Position numbers and translations under genes: made by a program. This document shows, piece after piece, positions 40,242 through 50,800 of a stretch of DNA of 64,000 nucleotides. The stretch is from Gimesia alba (GTDB lineage: Bacteria > Planctomycetota > Planctomycetia > Planctomycetales > Planctomycetaceae), in contig NZ_CP036269.1 in the NCBI RefSeq assembly GCF_007744675.1, positions 3,947,546-4,011,545 of the forward strand, in the 5' to 3' direction. The notes under the pieces are model-generated. The model was not told where the DNA came from. It saw only the letters and a list, made by a program, of their open reading frames with translations, and ran no database searches. Position 1 is the first letter of the stretch, and each line of letters starts with the position of its first letter.

Positions 40242-41720
40242 TTAATCAAGATTCATCGTCACTGTTTTGAGTTCCGTATAACTGGCAAGGCCTGCTGCCC
40301 CCAGCTCGCGGCCGATTCCACTCCGCTTGAAACCACCAAATGGTGCGGCAGCATCGAACACATCGTAGCAATTCACCCAAACCGTCCCTGCCTTAATTCG
40401 ATCCGCCATCAAATGTGCTTTTTTCACGTCACTGGTCCAGACCGCAGCCGCTAAACCAAAGTGCGTATTATTCGCCCGGCTGATCACTTCCTCAACATTT
40501 TTGAAGGGCAGAATACTCAATACAGGGCCAAAGATTTCGTCCGTGGCAATCGGCATCTCATCGGTGACGTGGTCAAAGACAGTGGGCTCTACAAAATAAC
40601 CCTTGTCTCCAAACCGGGTCCCCCCTGTCACGCACTGCGCTCCCGCCTCATTCCCTTTCTGAATGTAACTCAAGATTTTTTCCATCTGCGCCTGATCAAC
40701 CTGAGGCCCCTGAGTCGTCTCTGGATTGAGCGGGTCACCTAATTTGCGGGCAGCCGCTTTGGCGACGATCTTGGCCACAAATTCTTCGTGCACAGACTCT
40801 TCCACAAACAATCGACTTCCGGCACAACAACATTGACCCTGATTAAAGAACAGTCCAAATTCCGCACCCGCAACGGCTGCATCCAGATCACAGTCAGCAA
40901 ATACCACATTCGGACTTTTGCCACCCAGCTCGAAAGTCAACCGTTTCAAGGTTGCTGCTGCATCCGCCATGATAATCTTGGCCGTCGCATCTTCGCCGGT
41001 GAATGCAATCTTATCCACATCGGGATGTTTCACCAGAGCAGCGCCAGCAGTGGGGCCATACCCTGGAATTACATTAATCACGCCGGGGGGAAAACCGGCT
41101 TCCATCGCCAGTTCTGCCATTCTCAAACAGGAAAGTGGTGTTTGCTCTGCGGGTTTCATCACGATGGTACAACCTGCAGCCAAAGCGGGTGCCCACTTCC
41201 AGGCCACCATCAACAAAGGAAAGTTCCAGGGAATAATCTGCCCTGCGACTCCCAAAGGCTCACGGCGGGTGTAGCAGAAATGATTGCCACGAATCGGAAT
41301 GGTGGTTCCCTCAATTTTGTCTGACCAGCCTGCATAATATCGCAGACAATCAATCACCAGCGGCAAATCGGCGGCGCGACTGTCACGAATCGGCTTTCCA
41401 TTATCGAGCGACTCCAAAGCGGCAAGCTCTTCAATATTTTCTTCAATCAGATCGGCTAAGCGATAAATGAGCCGCCCCCGATCACGGGCATCCATTTTGG
41501 ACCACGGCCCCGATTCAAAAGCAGCCCGAGCTGCTTTGACGGCCAGATCGATATCAGCGGCATCTCCCTCAGCCACATTCGCAATCACTTCTTCCGTCGC
41601 AGGATTCACCGTTGCGAATGTCTTTCCACTCAACGCATCACGCCATTCCCCATTAATCAAAAGCTGAGTCTGTCGAATTTGTGGAATGCTTGCTACCGAA
41701 TCTAGCACGTCTGTCGCCAT
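40242..41720 (-). CDS. NAD(P)+-dependent aldehyde dehydrogenase
   Basis: 492 residues, normal ALDH length. The catalytic cysteine lies in [19 protein letters not shown] (about residue 295), the general-base Glu in [14 protein letters not shown], and the proton-relay Asn in [18 protein letters not shown]. The usual FTGST nucleotide turn reads FTGEDATAK, a common variant in some clades. The C-terminal [29 protein letters not shown] is the betaine/phenylacetaldehyde-type signature. Substrate not determinable; a general aliphatic or betaine aldehyde enzyme is likely. It stands alone. Confidence 0.93.
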   Translation of the reverse strand: MATDVLDSVASIPQIRQTQLLINGEWRDALSGKTFATVNPATEEVIANVAEGDAADIDLAVKAARAAFESGPWSKMDARDRGRLIYRLADLIEENIEELAALESLDNGKPIRDSRAADLPLVIDCLRYYAGWSDKIEGTTIPIRGNHFCYTRREPLGVAGQIIPWNFPLLMVAWKWAPALAAGCTIVMKPAEQTPLSCLRMAELAMEAGFPPGVINVIPGYGPTAGAALVKHPDVDKIAFTGEDATAKIIMADAAATLKRLTFELGGKSPNVVFADCDLDAAVAGAEFGLFFNQGQCCCAGSRLFVEESVHEEFVAKIVAKAAARKLGDPLNPETTQGPQVDQAQMEKILSYIQKGNEAGAQCVTGGTRFGDKGYFVEPTVFDHVTDEMPIATDEIFGPVLSILPFKNVEEVISRANNTHFGLAAAVWTSDVKKAHLMADRIKAGTVWVNCYDVFDAAAPFGGFKRSGIGRELGAAGLASYTELKTVTMNLD

Positions 41721-41808
41721 AACGGAATCTCCTGAGAAAATGTTGAGCGAAATAGATTTCCCCTGATGGAAGGCGGCACTGTGAGAGACATTTTCAACAG
41801 CCTTCCCG

Positions 41809-41827
41809 AACTATCATTCTGATAGTT
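41809..41827. repeat. Perfect short inverted repeat between ketosynthase-like and ALDH genes
   Basis: AACTATCA (41809-41816), loop TTC, TGATAGTT (41820-41827). It lies 88 bases after the ketosynthase-like stop and upstream of the ALDH start, both on the minus strand. Neither side is convincingly U-rich, so it could be an operator for ALDH or a weak terminator. Confidence 0.45.
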
Positions 41828-41914
41828 TTCATTCTCGTTCTCAAGGGGAAGATACAAAAGCGCGCAAAAAAGGCGCAAACAGAAATGGGAGAAGGCAACG
41901 CTTGAAAAGTGAAC

Positions 41915-43204
41915 TTAGATCGCCCGCAGAATTGCAGCGGCACTTTGACCAAACGCGGTTCGACTGACTGACATGGTAGTCGGAATCGAGAGCGGACGAG
42001 CTTCACCATGAACCACATTGAGATTACACAATGGATCAGGAGTTTCGTAATTCAGCGTCGCTGGAGTCGCATTGTGGCGGAGTGAAAGAATACTTGCCGC
42101 CAACTCAACAGCACCGGAACCAGCATCAAAGTGCCCGAAGTAACTTTTAAGTGCCGTAATCGGGATTTTCGTAGCATCATCACCAAACAGACGGTGATAA
42201 GCACGGGCTTCCACCTGATCATCAATCTTCGTGCTCTTGCCATGAGCGTTAATATGACCGAGCTGACCAGGGGTCAGGTTTGCCTGTCGCATTGCGGATT
42301 CGATTGCACGAATCAGACCGGTATCATTTTGATGTTTACTGTCTGAAGAAGCACGGCCATCGCAGCCTGCCCCCAGACCAATTACTTCTGCATAAATTTC
42401 TGCACCACGGCGAACCGCATGATCATAATTTTCAACAACAAATGCCGCGGCCCCTTCACCGAGAATCGTACCATCACGATCACGGTCGAATGGTCGACAG
42501 GCGCGTTTCGGATCTTCATCTCGTGACAACAGGTCAATCAGGTTCTTGCGTGAAAGGTCAACCGGATTGATGTTGGAAGTGCAGGCACCAACAACCATAC
42601 AATCGACGGCACCACGTTTGATCCATCGCATGGCTTCTGACAATGCCAGTAAAGCCGATGAATCCTGGCTGGTAATGGTATTGTTAGGCCCCTGCGCATT
42701 GTGTTCGATAGAAATATGGCAGGCGGGCATATTGGGAAGCTGCCTCAGCATCCACAAAGGCGTGATCTGCCCCATGACGCCTTCGCCCCAGCGTGTGATT
42801 TCAAAAGTATCATGTTCCGCACAACGTTTGACGGCTTCTACCAACTCGTCGGGGGTTGTCGGAATATGACCAGCACCAAAGGATACGCCAAATCGTTCCG
42901 GATCAACGACTCCCTCTTTGATTCCGGCATTGCGGACAGCATCGGAAGCGGCAGAAACACCCAACTGGATGTCTCGCGACATGACCTTCACGAATTTTTT
43001 ATTATACAGGTGAATCTCTGGTTGGAAGTCTTTGACTTCTGCTGCGAGCTTGGAAGGCAAATTCCCGTTCGGAAACGTCTGGAGACGATCAATTCCCGAT
43101 TTCCCTGAACAAATGTTCCGCCAAAATGCATCGATGCCGATACCAATTGGAGAAACAACTCCAATTCCGGAAATCACCACACGTGTTTGATTTGACCCAG
43201 CCAT
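41915..43204 (-). CDS. Beta-ketoacyl-ACP synthase (FabF-like) lacking the catalytic cysteine
   Basis: 429 residues with a full thiolase-fold ketosynthase outline: VVISGIGVVSPIG at the start, H321 in HINAHGKSTKIDD, K353 and H358 in ALKSYFGHFDAGSGAVE. The position of the nucleophilic Cys (TACTSG in FabF) reads SQDSSA, giving D181 instead. Loss of the Cys with the two His kept is reminiscent of chain-length factors (where it is Gln). It cannot do normal condensation. It may be a decarboxylase, a partner subunit, or a planctomycete-specific enzyme. No ACP or partner ketosynthase gene is nearby. Confidence 0.85.
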   Translation of the reverse strand: MAGSNQTRVVISGIGVVSPIGIGIDAFWRNICSGKSGIDRLQTFPNGNLPSKLAAEVKDFQPEIHLYNKKFVKVMSRDIQLGVSAASDAVRNAGIKEGVVDPERFGVSFGAGHIPTTPDELVEAVKRCAEHDTFEITRWGEGVMGQITPLWMLRQLPNMPACHISIEHNAQGPNNTITSQDSSALLALSEAMRWIKRGAVDCMVVGACTSNINPVDLSRKNLIDLLSRDEDPKRACRPFDRDRDGTILGEGAAAFVVENYDHAVRRGAEIYAEVIGLGAGCDGRASSDSKHQNDTGLIRAIESAMRQANLTPGQLGHINAHGKSTKIDDQVEARAYHRLFGDDATKIPITALKSYFGHFDAGSGAVELAASILSLRHNATPATLNYETPDPLCNLNVVHGEARPLSIPTTMSVSRTAFGQSAAAILRAI

Positions 43205-43813
43205 CTTAGCCTGACCCTCAATCTCCTACAGCGAAAACAATGCAAATCCATTAACAACATTGATTCAAACTATAGTCGTAAGATTGTTGAAACTCTCAGC
43301 TTAACACTAATGTGCTCCGTACTCTGAGAATTACTACTTCAGCTTTATTGAGTTCCTTCTCCTCTTTTATTATCGGAAAAAGGCAACCAGAAATCTGAGA
43401 GCGATCTCAAACCCAAAGAAAAAACCCTTAAACTCTAATAATTAAACAAGTTATAAGGCTATACCTGTTTAAGACTCGTGCTGTCACAAAGACAAGGCTT
43501 TGCAGCAAAATGAGACTACAGAACTTAAGGAAGGTGCTTTTAAAAAAGCGTGGGTGTGACTGAGAGCAAAACTCCCGTTTTTCAGGTTGGAAATCCTTTT
43601 CGCAGATTCGAGTGAAATCAAATCAGGTCTACTAATACAATTGAGGTCCCCTTCAACCATATCTAGTACCTAACCGATACCAATCGACTAGTATTACACA
43701 CTTTAGACGTCACTTTGTCAAGCGAATTCCCAGAAATGTCAAATTCTGAGGCTTATCCGGCCTGCGGGCCCTTTTCCATGACACTACGAACTGGGCTCGA
43801 ATTCGCTAAACAA
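43205..43813. other. Intergenic region between ridA and the ketosynthase-like gene
   Basis: 609 AT-rich bases with no gene I can support; in particular no acyl-carrier-protein gene. It contains an inverted repeat TTAAACA (43442-43448) / TGTTTAA (43466-43472) and a short hairpin GCTTTT-AA-AAAAGC (43536-43549). The latter could end the ridA transcript or regulate the ketosynthase-like gene. Confidence 0.55.
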
Positions 43814-44257
43814 TTATTCGTCAATGATCTCAAAAATGGCTTCAATCTCGACGGCAACACCAGTCGGGAGGGCGGCGAAACCGAGTGCACTGCGGGCATG
43901 AAAACCATCCCCCGTTTTGCCAAACAGTTCATGATACAGATCAGAGGCGCCATTAATCACCAGATGCTGATCTGTAAAGTCAGGAGTCGAATTGACGCAC
44001 CCAAGTAGTTTAATCACTTTCAGACCATTCAGCGTGCCATGCTCGTCCCGAACAGATCGCAAAATTTTGATGGCACAATCCCGGGCGGCAGCAATCCCTT
44101 CTTCCAGGCTGACATTGTCTCCCAGCTTTCCTTTTTGATCACTCACATGACCTGAAGTCATCAGAAGATTACCGGTCTTGATACAGAGATTCAGATACCC
44201 AGGCTCAATCGGTTCAAATGTTAGACCTAACTCAGCAGCTTTTTGTTCAACAGACAT
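43814..44257 (-). CDS. RidA/YjgF-family protein
   Basis: 147 residues. The fold opens SVEQKAAELGLTF and has the family blocks LLMTSGHVSDQKGKLG, DCAIKILRSVRDEHGTLN and HARSALGFAALPTGVAVEIEAIFEI. The latter carries the conserved Arg (AxSALG..LP.gv.vEi). RidA-type proteins deaminate reactive enamine/imine intermediates. This is the longer YjgF subgroup often seen in proteobacteria and planctomycetes. It is the last gene of the cluster that begins with ffh, 86 bases after the YraN gene. Confidence 0.9.
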   Translation of the reverse strand: MSVEQKAAELGLTFEPIEPGYLNLCIKTGNLLMTSGHVSDQKGKLGDNVSLEEGIAAARDCAIKILRSVRDEHGTLNGLKVIKLLGCVNSTPDFTDQHLVINGASDLYHELFGKTGDGFHARSALGFAALPTGVAVEIEAIFEIIDE

Positions 44258-44343
44258 ATCTCATTCCTTCAGTAACTAACGTTTTGACAAAGCAATTCAA
44301 CGTTAATGTAAAAGGATTAGCAGCGTTTTACAATCCAGCCGGA

Positions 44344-44748
44344 TTAAGTAAAAAACTGAAACTCACCTGAGGGTTCGAAGGCATTCTGAAAATGCTGAAT
44401 TTTGGGAGTCGATTTCTCTGAGAGCCAGAGAATTGAGATGATATCAAACCGGGCCGGTTGATGGAGCAGTTGATGTTTTTTCAGGAATGAGCCGGCCAGC
44501 CGGGTCAACTGAGCCTGTTTCTGCTGTGTGACGGCTTCGAACGGCTCTCCTTTAGAATTGTTTTTTCGAGTTTTGACTTCGATAAAAGCAATCGTCTCGC
44601 CGTCTAGTGCGATGATATCGATCTCCCCCAGATCCGTGCGATACTGTCGGGCGAGAATCGAATACCCGTGTTGCTTCAGAAACCGGACAGCAGTACGTTC
44701 CCCCTGATCACCCAGCAACTTACCAAACCATTTACCTGCCATAGGCAT
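44344..44748 (-). CDS. YraN-family (UPF0102) predicted endonuclease-fold protein
   Basis: 134 residues. It has the family features GEDQGERTAVRFLKQHGYSILARQYRT, then DLGEIDIIALDGETIAFIEVKTRK, a restriction-endonuclease-like core (E...D...ExK), and a C-terminal RFDIISIL. It is commonly found next to rplS, as here. A role in Holliday-junction or DNA-end processing has been proposed for the family but is not firmly established. A second Met is at position 3. Confidence 0.9.
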   Translation of the reverse strand: MPMAGKWFGKLLGDQGERTAVRFLKQHGYSILARQYRTDLGEIDIIALDGETIAFIEVKTRKNNSKGEPFEAVTQQKQAQLTRLAGSFLKKHQLLHQPARFDIISILWLSEKSTPKIQHFQNAFEPSGEFQFFT

Positions 44749-44792
44749 TTACTCGTAAACGGAAGCCGAGATAAAGGAAAACAGCGCCAGAC

Positions 44793-44832
44793 ATCTGGCC
44801 CAGAAGCACTGAGATGAATTCAGTGCTTCTGG
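44793..44832 (-). terminator. Terminator-like stem-loop after rplS
   Basis: A perfect 13-base inverted repeat (44800-44812 and 44820-44832, loop GATGAAT). It starts 15 bases past the rplS stop on the minus strand. The minus strand continues with a second small hairpin (GCCAGATGTCTGGC) and TGTTTTCCTTT. Probably ends or attenuates the ribosomal transcript before yraN. Confidence 0.7.
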
Positions 44833-44847
44833 CGTGTTTCCAGCTGT

Positions 44848-45210
44848 TTACTCTTCGTCTTTTTTCGCACGACGTTCAGTCAGACGTGTGGCTTTACCAA
44901 CCCGGTCACGCAGGTAGTAAAGTTTTGCCCGGCGAACTCGCCCGTGACGTTTCACGTCCAGCTTTGCAATTTTGGGGGAGTTGACGGGAAAAATTCGTTC
45001 CACGCCCTCACCAGCAACGATACGCCGAACCGTGAAATTTTCACGTGTTCCGCTTCCACGTCGGGCGATGATGACTCCACTGAAAATCTGGATCCGTTGT
45101 TTGTCACCTTCCTGAATTAGAGTGTGTACATCGACGGTGTCCCCGATTTCAAACTCGAGTGGCTCTTCGCGAAGGCTGGATGCTTCTACTTTTTTCAATA
45201 AATCCTGCAT
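44848..45210 (-). CDS. rplS: 50S ribosomal protein L19
   Basis: 120 residues, normal length. Typical blocks: [95 protein letters not shown], of which the central [11 protein letters not shown] and the RRAKLYYLR motif are diagnostic. Binds at the 30S-50S interface. Follows trmD by 76 bases in the classic rpsP-trmD-rplS order. Confidence 0.97.
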   Translation of the reverse strand: MQDLLKKVEASSLREEPLEFEIGDTVDVHTLIQEGDKQRIQIFSGVIIARRGSGTRENFTVRRIVAGEGVERIFPVNSPKIAKLDVKRHGRVRRAKLYYLRDRVGKATRLTERRAKKDEE

Positions 45211-45286
45211 GACTCAATGTCCTCTGAGGACGTTTCCCGAATACCCGATCAGGCAATCTGAAACGCACTGTTTACATTATTTTAGT

Positions 45287-45988
45287 TCAACTTGAATTTG
45301 ATTCCGACTCAGTCAAAAGATCTCGACGCCGCTCGCGAGTTCGTTTCAAACTCTGTTCGTGTCGCCAACGTGCAATCTCCTGATGATTTCCACTTAATAA
45401 CACTTCCGGAACTTCCATTCCACGAAAGTTTTGAGGCCGCGTGTATTGAGGATATTCCAGCAGGCCTGATTCAGAAAATGAATCGTATTTAGCACTGCTT
45501 TCGTCACCTAATACTCCGGGAATCAACCGGATCACAGTCTCAATAATCAACATGGCTGGCACTTCCCCTCCGTTGGTAATGAAGTCACCCGCCGATATTT
45601 CCATTGGTTCAAGACCAATGCGGATTCGTTCGTCGAACCCTTCGTATCTTCCACACAGCAATGTGAGTTGCGGTTCTTTTGACAGCTCTTGAGCCAGGCT
45701 TTGGTTCAGCGTTCTCCCCTGGGGAGTCAGCATAATCAATTTTCCAGGCTCAGGAACCTGTTCCTGAACGTGCTCGACACATTGAAAGACCGTATCACAG
45801 CCAATCAACATCCCCGGACCACCACCATAGGGGCGGTCATCTACCGAAGCGTGCTTGTCTGTGGCCCAGTCTCGAAAATTCCAACGCTGAATCTCAACTA
45901 GTTGATTTTGAATCGCTCGCTTGAGCAACCCCTGCTCAAGATAGCTGTCAAATAGCTCGGGAAACAAGGTCAGAATATCAAATCGCAT
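45287..45988 (-). CDS. trmD: tRNA (guanine-N1)-methyltransferase
   Basis: 233 residues. Trefoil-knot SPOUT fold signatures: [24 protein letters not shown] at the N-terminus, [12 protein letters not shown] in the middle, [13 protein letters not shown], then [28 protein letters not shown] with the catalytic Asp region. The C-terminus [32 protein letters not shown] is complete. Methylates G37 of tRNAs and maintains reading frame. In the rpsP-trmD-rplS cluster. Confidence 0.97.
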   Translation of the reverse strand: MRFDILTLFPELFDSYLEQGLLKRAIQNQLVEIQRWNFRDWATDKHASVDDRPYGGGPGMLIGCDTVFQCVEHVQEQVPEPGKLIMLTPQGRTLNQSLAQELSKEPQLTLLCGRYEGFDERIRIGLEPMEISAGDFITNGGEVPAMLIIETVIRLIPGVLGDESSAKYDSFSESGLLEYPQYTRPQNFRGMEVPEVLLSGNHQEIARWRHEQSLKRTRERRRDLLTESESNSS

Positions 45989-46033
45989 TTTGCTCTCTCA
46001 CAGAGCGGTCCTGTAACAAATCGACTCAGAAAC

Positions 46034-46429
46034 TTATTCTGAGGGAGTTTCTTCAGTGGCAGCGCCCTCGTCAGAAGCTTCAGCTGTTGCTTCTGCTGAT
46101 TCTTCCGCCGTTTCTGGTTCTGGTTCCGGTTCGGGCTCTTTGGGAGCAATCAGAGGCGCTGGCGCAGCCGCTGTTCCGAACTTGTTCTTTTTCACTTTTT
46201 TGATCAGCGTAGCAACATTATCAGAAGGTTGCGCACCAACTGACATCCAGTAATCAACACGTTCCATGTTGATTGTCACACGCTTTGACTTGTCGGCAAC
46301 AGAAGTATCATAGGTTCCGATTTCTTCAATTGCTTCACCATCACGTTGTTTGCGTGAATCCATTACACAAATACGATAGAAGGGGCGATGTTTACGACCC
46401 ATTCTTTTCATACGAATACGAACTGCCAC
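46034..46429 (-). CDS. rpsP: 30S ribosomal protein S16, with acidic tail
   Basis: 131 residues; S16 is usually 80-90. The N-terminal 75 residues are standard (MAVRIRMKRMGRKHRPFYRICVMDSRK, then DYWMSVGAQPSDNVATLIKK). A long acidic, Pro/Ala/Glu-rich tail follows (EPEPEPETAEESAEATAEASDEGAA), as in several planctomycetes and other phyla. Binds 16S rRNA early in assembly. 93 bases after ffh, 45 before trmD. Confidence 0.96.
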   Translation of the reverse strand: MAVRIRMKRMGRKHRPFYRICVMDSRKQRDGEAIEEIGTYDTSVADKSKRVTINMERVDYWMSVGAQPSDNVATLIKKVKKNKFGTAAAPAPLIAPKEPEPEPEPETAEESAEATAEASDEGAATEETPSE

Positions 46430-46522
46430 TAATTTCTCCTTTTGGAAACGAACTCTTACTTCTTTATGGAAGATACAAAATTTTGTAATCTCTCTGAAAC
46501 AGCTTCCAATCCGTTAGTCCGA

Positions 46523-48001
46523 CTAGCGGTTCTTCTTACGCTGTTTCTTCTTGGCTTTTCTCTCTTTTTTCTTTTTCTCACGCAGTTTGACGGGATCTCC
46601 ACCCCGTTTGCTGCGCTCTTTTTGTTTGCTCATGCCGCCCATCGGATCCATCATGCCACCGGAAGACAACTCTCGCATGGCTTTCATTTTGTCACGCATG
46701 CCCATGCCGGCCATTTTCTGCATCACACCGGCCATGTTGTTGAAGTCTTTCACCAGTCGACTGATTTCCGAAGGATCTGTTCCACTTCCCATCGCAATTC
46801 GACGACGGCGACTGTGATCGATCAGCTCGGGACTCTCGCGTTCTGCTGGCGTCATCGAACTGATAATCGCATCAATGCGCTTCATCTCGGAACCAGGATC
46901 AACATCCGGATTCGTATCCAGCAGACCGCCCATACCGGGAATCATTTTCATAATTTCCCGCATCGGCCCCATTTTTCGAATGGTTGCCATCTGCTTCTGG
47001 AAGTCATTCAGACTGAATTTTCCCTGCGCCATCCGGTTCTGAAGATCAGCAGCCTCTTCTTCGTCAAACTGCTGCTGTGCCTTCTCAACCAGTGAGACGA
47101 CATCGCCCATTCCCAGAATACGTCCCGCCATCCGATCTGGATGAAACGGCTCCAGACGATCTAATGCTTCTCCGACACCGATATATTTGATGGGAACGCC
47201 GGTGACTTCTTTGACCGTCAGAGCGGCTCCACCACGGGTGTCACCATCAAGCTTGGTCAGAATCACGCCATCCAGTTCCAAAGCTTCATTAAATGCTTTG
47301 GCACTGTTCACTGCATCTTGACCGGTCATCGCGTCACAGGCAAAGACCACCTGATCCGGCTGTAGCTTGCGTTCAACCTGCTCCAGCTCCTGCATCAACT
47401 CCTGGTCAATGTGCAGGCGACCGGCGGTATCGAGAATCACCGTATCAACGTTGCCCAGTTTTTTCGCCTGACTCAGGCCATTCTGACAGACCTTTACGGC
47501 GTTCGTACCTTCTGGTGATTCCGCATGAACGGGCACATCAACCTGACCGGCAATCACCTTCAACTGCTCAATCGCCGCGGGACGTTGCAAGTCGGCAGCC
47601 ACCAACATCGGCTCTCGACCCTGCTCTTTTAAAAGTCGGGCCAGCTTACCACAGGTTGTGGTTTTACCACTTCCCTGCAGACCACACATCATAATGACGG
47701 TGATGCCGGAAGGCTTGAAACTGAATCCGGGTTCAACCGGGCCCATCAGATTGATCAATTCCTGATGGACAATTCCGACAATCTGTTCATCAGGTCGAAC
47801 GGCCTTGAGAACTTTTTCACCAACTGCCTGTTCGGTGACACGTTCGATGAAACTGGTTGCAATATCATAATTAACGTCTGCTTCCAGCAAGGCCTGCCGT
47901 ACTTCGCGCAAACCATCCCTGATATTGCCTTCGGTAAGTTTCCCACCGCGGGCAAGACCGCTGAGTGCATTTTTCAGATTGGACGTTAATCCTTCAAACA
48001 C
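46523..48001 (-). CDS. ffh: Signal recognition particle protein Ffh
   Basis: 492 residues with a GTG start. N domain (about 1-85), then the G domain with P-loop [20 protein letters not shown] and [12 protein letters not shown]. The methionine-rich M domain (about 330-450) contains [16 protein letters not shown] and the RNA-binding [13 protein letters not shown] motif. The C-terminal tail is strongly Met/Gly- then Lys-rich. With 4.5S RNA it targets nascent membrane proteins to FtsY. First gene of the minus-strand cluster; the divergent leuC starts 628 bases away. Confidence 0.97.
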   Translation of the reverse strand: MFEGLTSNLKNALSGLARGGKLTEGNIRDGLREVRQALLEADVNYDIATSFIERVTEQAVGEKVLKAVRPDEQIVGIVHQELINLMGPVEPGFSFKPSGITVIMMCGLQGSGKTTTCGKLARLLKEQGREPMLVAADLQRPAAIEQLKVIAGQVDVPVHAESPEGTNAVKVCQNGLSQAKKLGNVDTVILDTAGRLHIDQELMQELEQVERKLQPDQVVFACDAMTGQDAVNSAKAFNEALELDGVILTKLDGDTRGGAALTVKEVTGVPIKYIGVGEALDRLEPFHPDRMAGRILGMGDVVSLVEKAQQQFDEEEAADLQNRMAQGKFSLNDFQKQMATIRKMGPMREIMKMIPGMGGLLDTNPDVDPGSEMKRIDAIISSMTPAERESPELIDHSRRRRIAMGSGTDPSEISRLVKDFNNMAGVMQKMAGMGMRDKMKAMRELSSGGMMDPMGGMSKQKERSKRGGDPVKLREKKKKERKAKKKQRKKNR

Positions 48002-48629
48002 TTTTGATATCCAGACCGTTAATCACTAAAAACAGAAGCGTACAATTCAAATGTTTTATTATCTATCACTGCCTCGAACCAGCTCGATTAAGGTAGAAAA
48101 CGAGCGCAAAAATAGAACCTAACCCAAACAACGACAGTAGGTTAAGGCCGAAGCCCTTCATTCCCGCCGATGTTGGTGTTCGCAAAGTGATGGTGAGGCA
48201 ACAACTTGCATCAAGCCGTGGAGTTTAAAAGCTGTCTGAACAATACACAACGGTTCCAGCACACCTTTTTAAAATTCTTGCCCCTTTTACTCCACAAAAT
48301 TCCTACAATGTTAAACAAATTGCTGACAAATTTGCAATAATGTCATGAGTCACTGCTCTGAGTCTGGTGGATTCTGCTGATTATTTGAGTCTACCCGGTC
48401 ATTGCCCCTGCTTTTTTGGATTTGTCAGGTTGGGATTCCTTATATTCAGGAAGCAGATTGTGTATATTTCTTGATTGCAATCTTTCCCCCGGAAGACCTG
48501 TGTCCACAAGTACACAAGAACCGTTGGCCCTGCCATTGTGTCACACCAAACATCTCTGGCAATAAACATCATCGTAGCTGAAATGTCATCAGTCTATAAA
48601 ATTCGAGTTGGAACGAAATAAAGAAAAAG
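48002..48629. other. Divergent intergenic region, ffh / leuC
   Basis: 628 bases holding the promoters of both genes. No leucine leader peptide with a run of Leu codons is obvious, and no 4.5S RNA fold. An AT-rich stretch at about 48280-48350 (TTTTAAAATTC, AATTGCTGACAAATTTGC) and TTGTGTATATTTC at about 48458 are possible promoter areas, not certain. The leuC start has only a weak ribosome site. Confidence 0.5.
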
Positions 48630-50051
48630 ATGAGTAACACAAAAAACCTGTTCGATAAAGTTTGGGACTTACACACAGTCAAAACCCTTGAATCTGGCCA
48701 AGACCAGTTACTAATTGGTTTACACCTGATTCATGAGGTCACCAGCCCTCAGGCATTTGAGATGCTACGTGACCGTGGCCTGAAGGTCATGTTCCCTGAA
48801 CGAACTATGGCAACGGTGGATCATATTGTCCCCACCCAAAACCAGGCACGTCCGTTCGAAGACAATCTCGCAGAACAGATGATGTCCGCTATCGAAAAGA
48901 ACTGTCGTGAGTTTGGCATCACGCTGCTGGATGTGGATGATGTCCGCCAGGGAATCGTCCATGTAGTCGGTCCTGAGCAGGGGCTCACGCAGCCCGGCAT
49001 GACCATTGTCTGTGGCGATAGCCATACGAGTACTCACGGTGCGTTTGGCTCCATTGCCCTGGGAATTGGAACAAGCCAGGTCGCCCATGTCCTTGCCACT
49101 CAGACCATGGCTCTGGGACGCCCCAAAGTCCGGCAAGTCAAAGTTAACGGAGAACTTGGCCCCGGCGTAACCGCAAAAGACGTAACCCTTTACATCATCC
49201 GCAAGTTGGGCGTCCAAGGTGGTGTTGGTTACGCCTACGAATATGCCGGTGATGTCTTCGATCGCATGTCGATGGAAGAGCGAATGACCGTCTGCAACAT
49301 GAGTATTGAAGGGGGAGCCCGTTGCGGTTACATCAACCCCGACCAGACTACCGTCGATTATCTCAAAGGCCGCCCGTTTACTCCCGAGGGAGCAGCCTTC
49401 GACAAGGCCGCTGAGTGGTGGCTCAGCCTGGCGTCCGGCCCGGATGCCCAGTTTGATGACGTGGTTGAATTCGATGCAGCCGATATCGAACCAACAGTCA
49501 CTTGGGGAATCACCCCTGCCCAGTCTGTCGGAGTCTCCGAGAGCCTCGCACCGGTTTCCGACTATCCCGAAGACGAACAAACGCTGATCAAAGAGGCGTT
49601 TCGTTATATGGAACTCGAAGAAAACCAGCCGATTAAAGGGCAGAAAATCGACGTCGCTTTCATTGGTTCCTGCACAAATTCACGGATTTCCGACCTGAGA
49701 GAAGCCGCCAAAGTTGTTGAGGGGCGTCATGTTTCTGAACATGTCAAAGCGCTGGTCGTGCCCGGTTCACAACTCGTTCGGAAACAAGCTATGGAAGAAG
49801 GCCTGGACAAAATCTTTATCGAGGCCGGATTTGAATGGCGGGAAGCTGGTTGCTCCATGTGCCTGGCGATGAACCCGGACAAACTGGTCGGCAATGAATT
49901 GTGTGCCTCGTCCAGTAACCGGAACTTCAAAGGCCGACAAGGGAGTCCGACAGGTCGAACCCTGCTGATGAGCCCCACCATGGTCGCTGCCGCTGCCATC
50001 AACGGTTGTGTAACCGATGTGCGAGAAATGCTGAGCGCCGTCACAGCTTAA
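48630..50051 (+). CDS. leuC: 3-isopropylmalate dehydratase large subunit
   Basis: 473 residues, aconitase-family. [4Fe-4S] ligands: [15 protein letters not shown] near residue 347, and [15 protein letters not shown] near 408-412 with CxxC. Substrate loop [33 protein letters not shown] is standard for LeuC. Converts 2-isopropylmalate to 3-isopropylmalate in leucine synthesis, with LeuD. The leuD gene begins 59 bases downstream. Confidence 0.97.
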   Translation: MSNTKNLFDKVWDLHTVKTLESGQDQLLIGLHLIHEVTSPQAFEMLRDRGLKVMFPERTMATVDHIVPTQNQARPFEDNLAEQMMSAIEKNCREFGITLLDVDDVRQGIVHVVGPEQGLTQPGMTIVCGDSHTSTHGAFGSIALGIGTSQVAHVLATQTMALGRPKVRQVKVNGELGPGVTAKDVTLYIIRKLGVQGGVGYAYEYAGDVFDRMSMEERMTVCNMSIEGGARCGYINPDQTTVDYLKGRPFTPEGAAFDKAAEWWLSLASGPDAQFDDVVEFDAADIEPTVTWGITPAQSVGVSESLAPVSDYPEDEQTLIKEAFRYMELEENQPIKGQKIDVAFIGSCTNSRISDLREAAKVVEGRHVSEHVKALVVPGSQLVRKQAMEEGLDKIFIEAGFEWREAGCSMCLAMNPDKLVGNELCASSSNRNFKGRQGSPTGRTLLMSPTMVAAAAINGCVTDVREMLSAVTA

Positions 50052-50110
50052 ACTCACTTTATCTGAATCCAATAGCACTTATCATAAAATAAAACGACAA
50101 AGACAGATCA

Positions 50111-50701
50111 ATGACAAAAATTGAAAGCATCACTGGAACTGGCATCCCACTCTTACTGGATGACATCGATACAGACCGCATCATCCCAGCACGGTTTTTA
50201 CGTTGCGTTACCTTTGAAGGACTGGGAGAACACGCCTTCGAAGATGATCGCATACAAGACCCGGATCACCCCTTTGATAAACCACAATATCAAAATGCCT
50301 CAATCCTGCTGGGTGGCCGTAACTTCGGCTGTGGATCATCACGCGAACATGCCCCCCAGTCATTGATTCGCTGGGGAATCAAGGCCATTATCGCCGAGTC
50401 CTATGCAGAAATCTTTTTCGGAAACTGCACCTCACTGGGAGTTCCCGCTGTGTGTGCCCCGCGCGAAACACTAGAGATCCTGAATCGTGAAATCCAAGAC
50501 CATCCGGATCAGGAACTCACAGTAGACCTGACCACGATGAAAATCCGCTGTGGCGACCAGGAATTCGATTGTACTTTACCCGAGAATGCGCGAGCTGCTT
50601 TGATCTCAGGCACCTATGACTTCTTAGCACAGTTGCTAAAGAGTGAATCCGAAATCAAAGAACGCGCTGCATCTGTGCCTTACTTTACGTCCTTTGCTTG
50701 A
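50111..50701 (+). CDS. leuD: 3-isopropylmalate dehydratase small subunit
   Basis: 196 residues, the aconitase swivel domain. Diagnostic motifs: [64 protein letters not shown], and [19 protein letters not shown]. Pairs with LeuC. Length is normal. Confidence 0.97.
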   Translation: MTKIESITGTGIPLLLDDIDTDRIIPARFLRCVTFEGLGEHAFEDDRIQDPDHPFDKPQYQNASILLGGRNFGCGSSREHAPQSLIRWGIKAIIAESYAEIFFGNCTSLGVPAVCAPRETLEILNREIQDHPDQELTVDLTTMKIRCGDQEFDCTLPENARAALISGTYDFLAQLLKSESEIKERAASVPYFTSFA

Positions 50702-50800
50702 GCGGGAACAATCCGGCTGAAACAGTCCATTACCAGACTGGTATGATTGTGACACTAACGTTGACGCTCAGGCAATTCTCTATGACTTCAAGCTGCGCTC

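Noticed and set aside
43715-44008. A 97-residue open frame on the plus strand over the ridA region
   Set aside because: Shadow of ridA, which has clear family motifs on the minus strand.
46442-47095. A 217-residue His/Phe-rich frame opposite ffh
   Set aside because: Shadow of the Met-rich M domain; composition follows from the opposite strand.
48440-48470. AGGAAGCAG, part of the 4.5S RNA core motif, upstream of leuC and near ffh
   Set aside because: The flanking GGTC and closing helix needed for the SRP RNA are absent; only a nine-base chance match.
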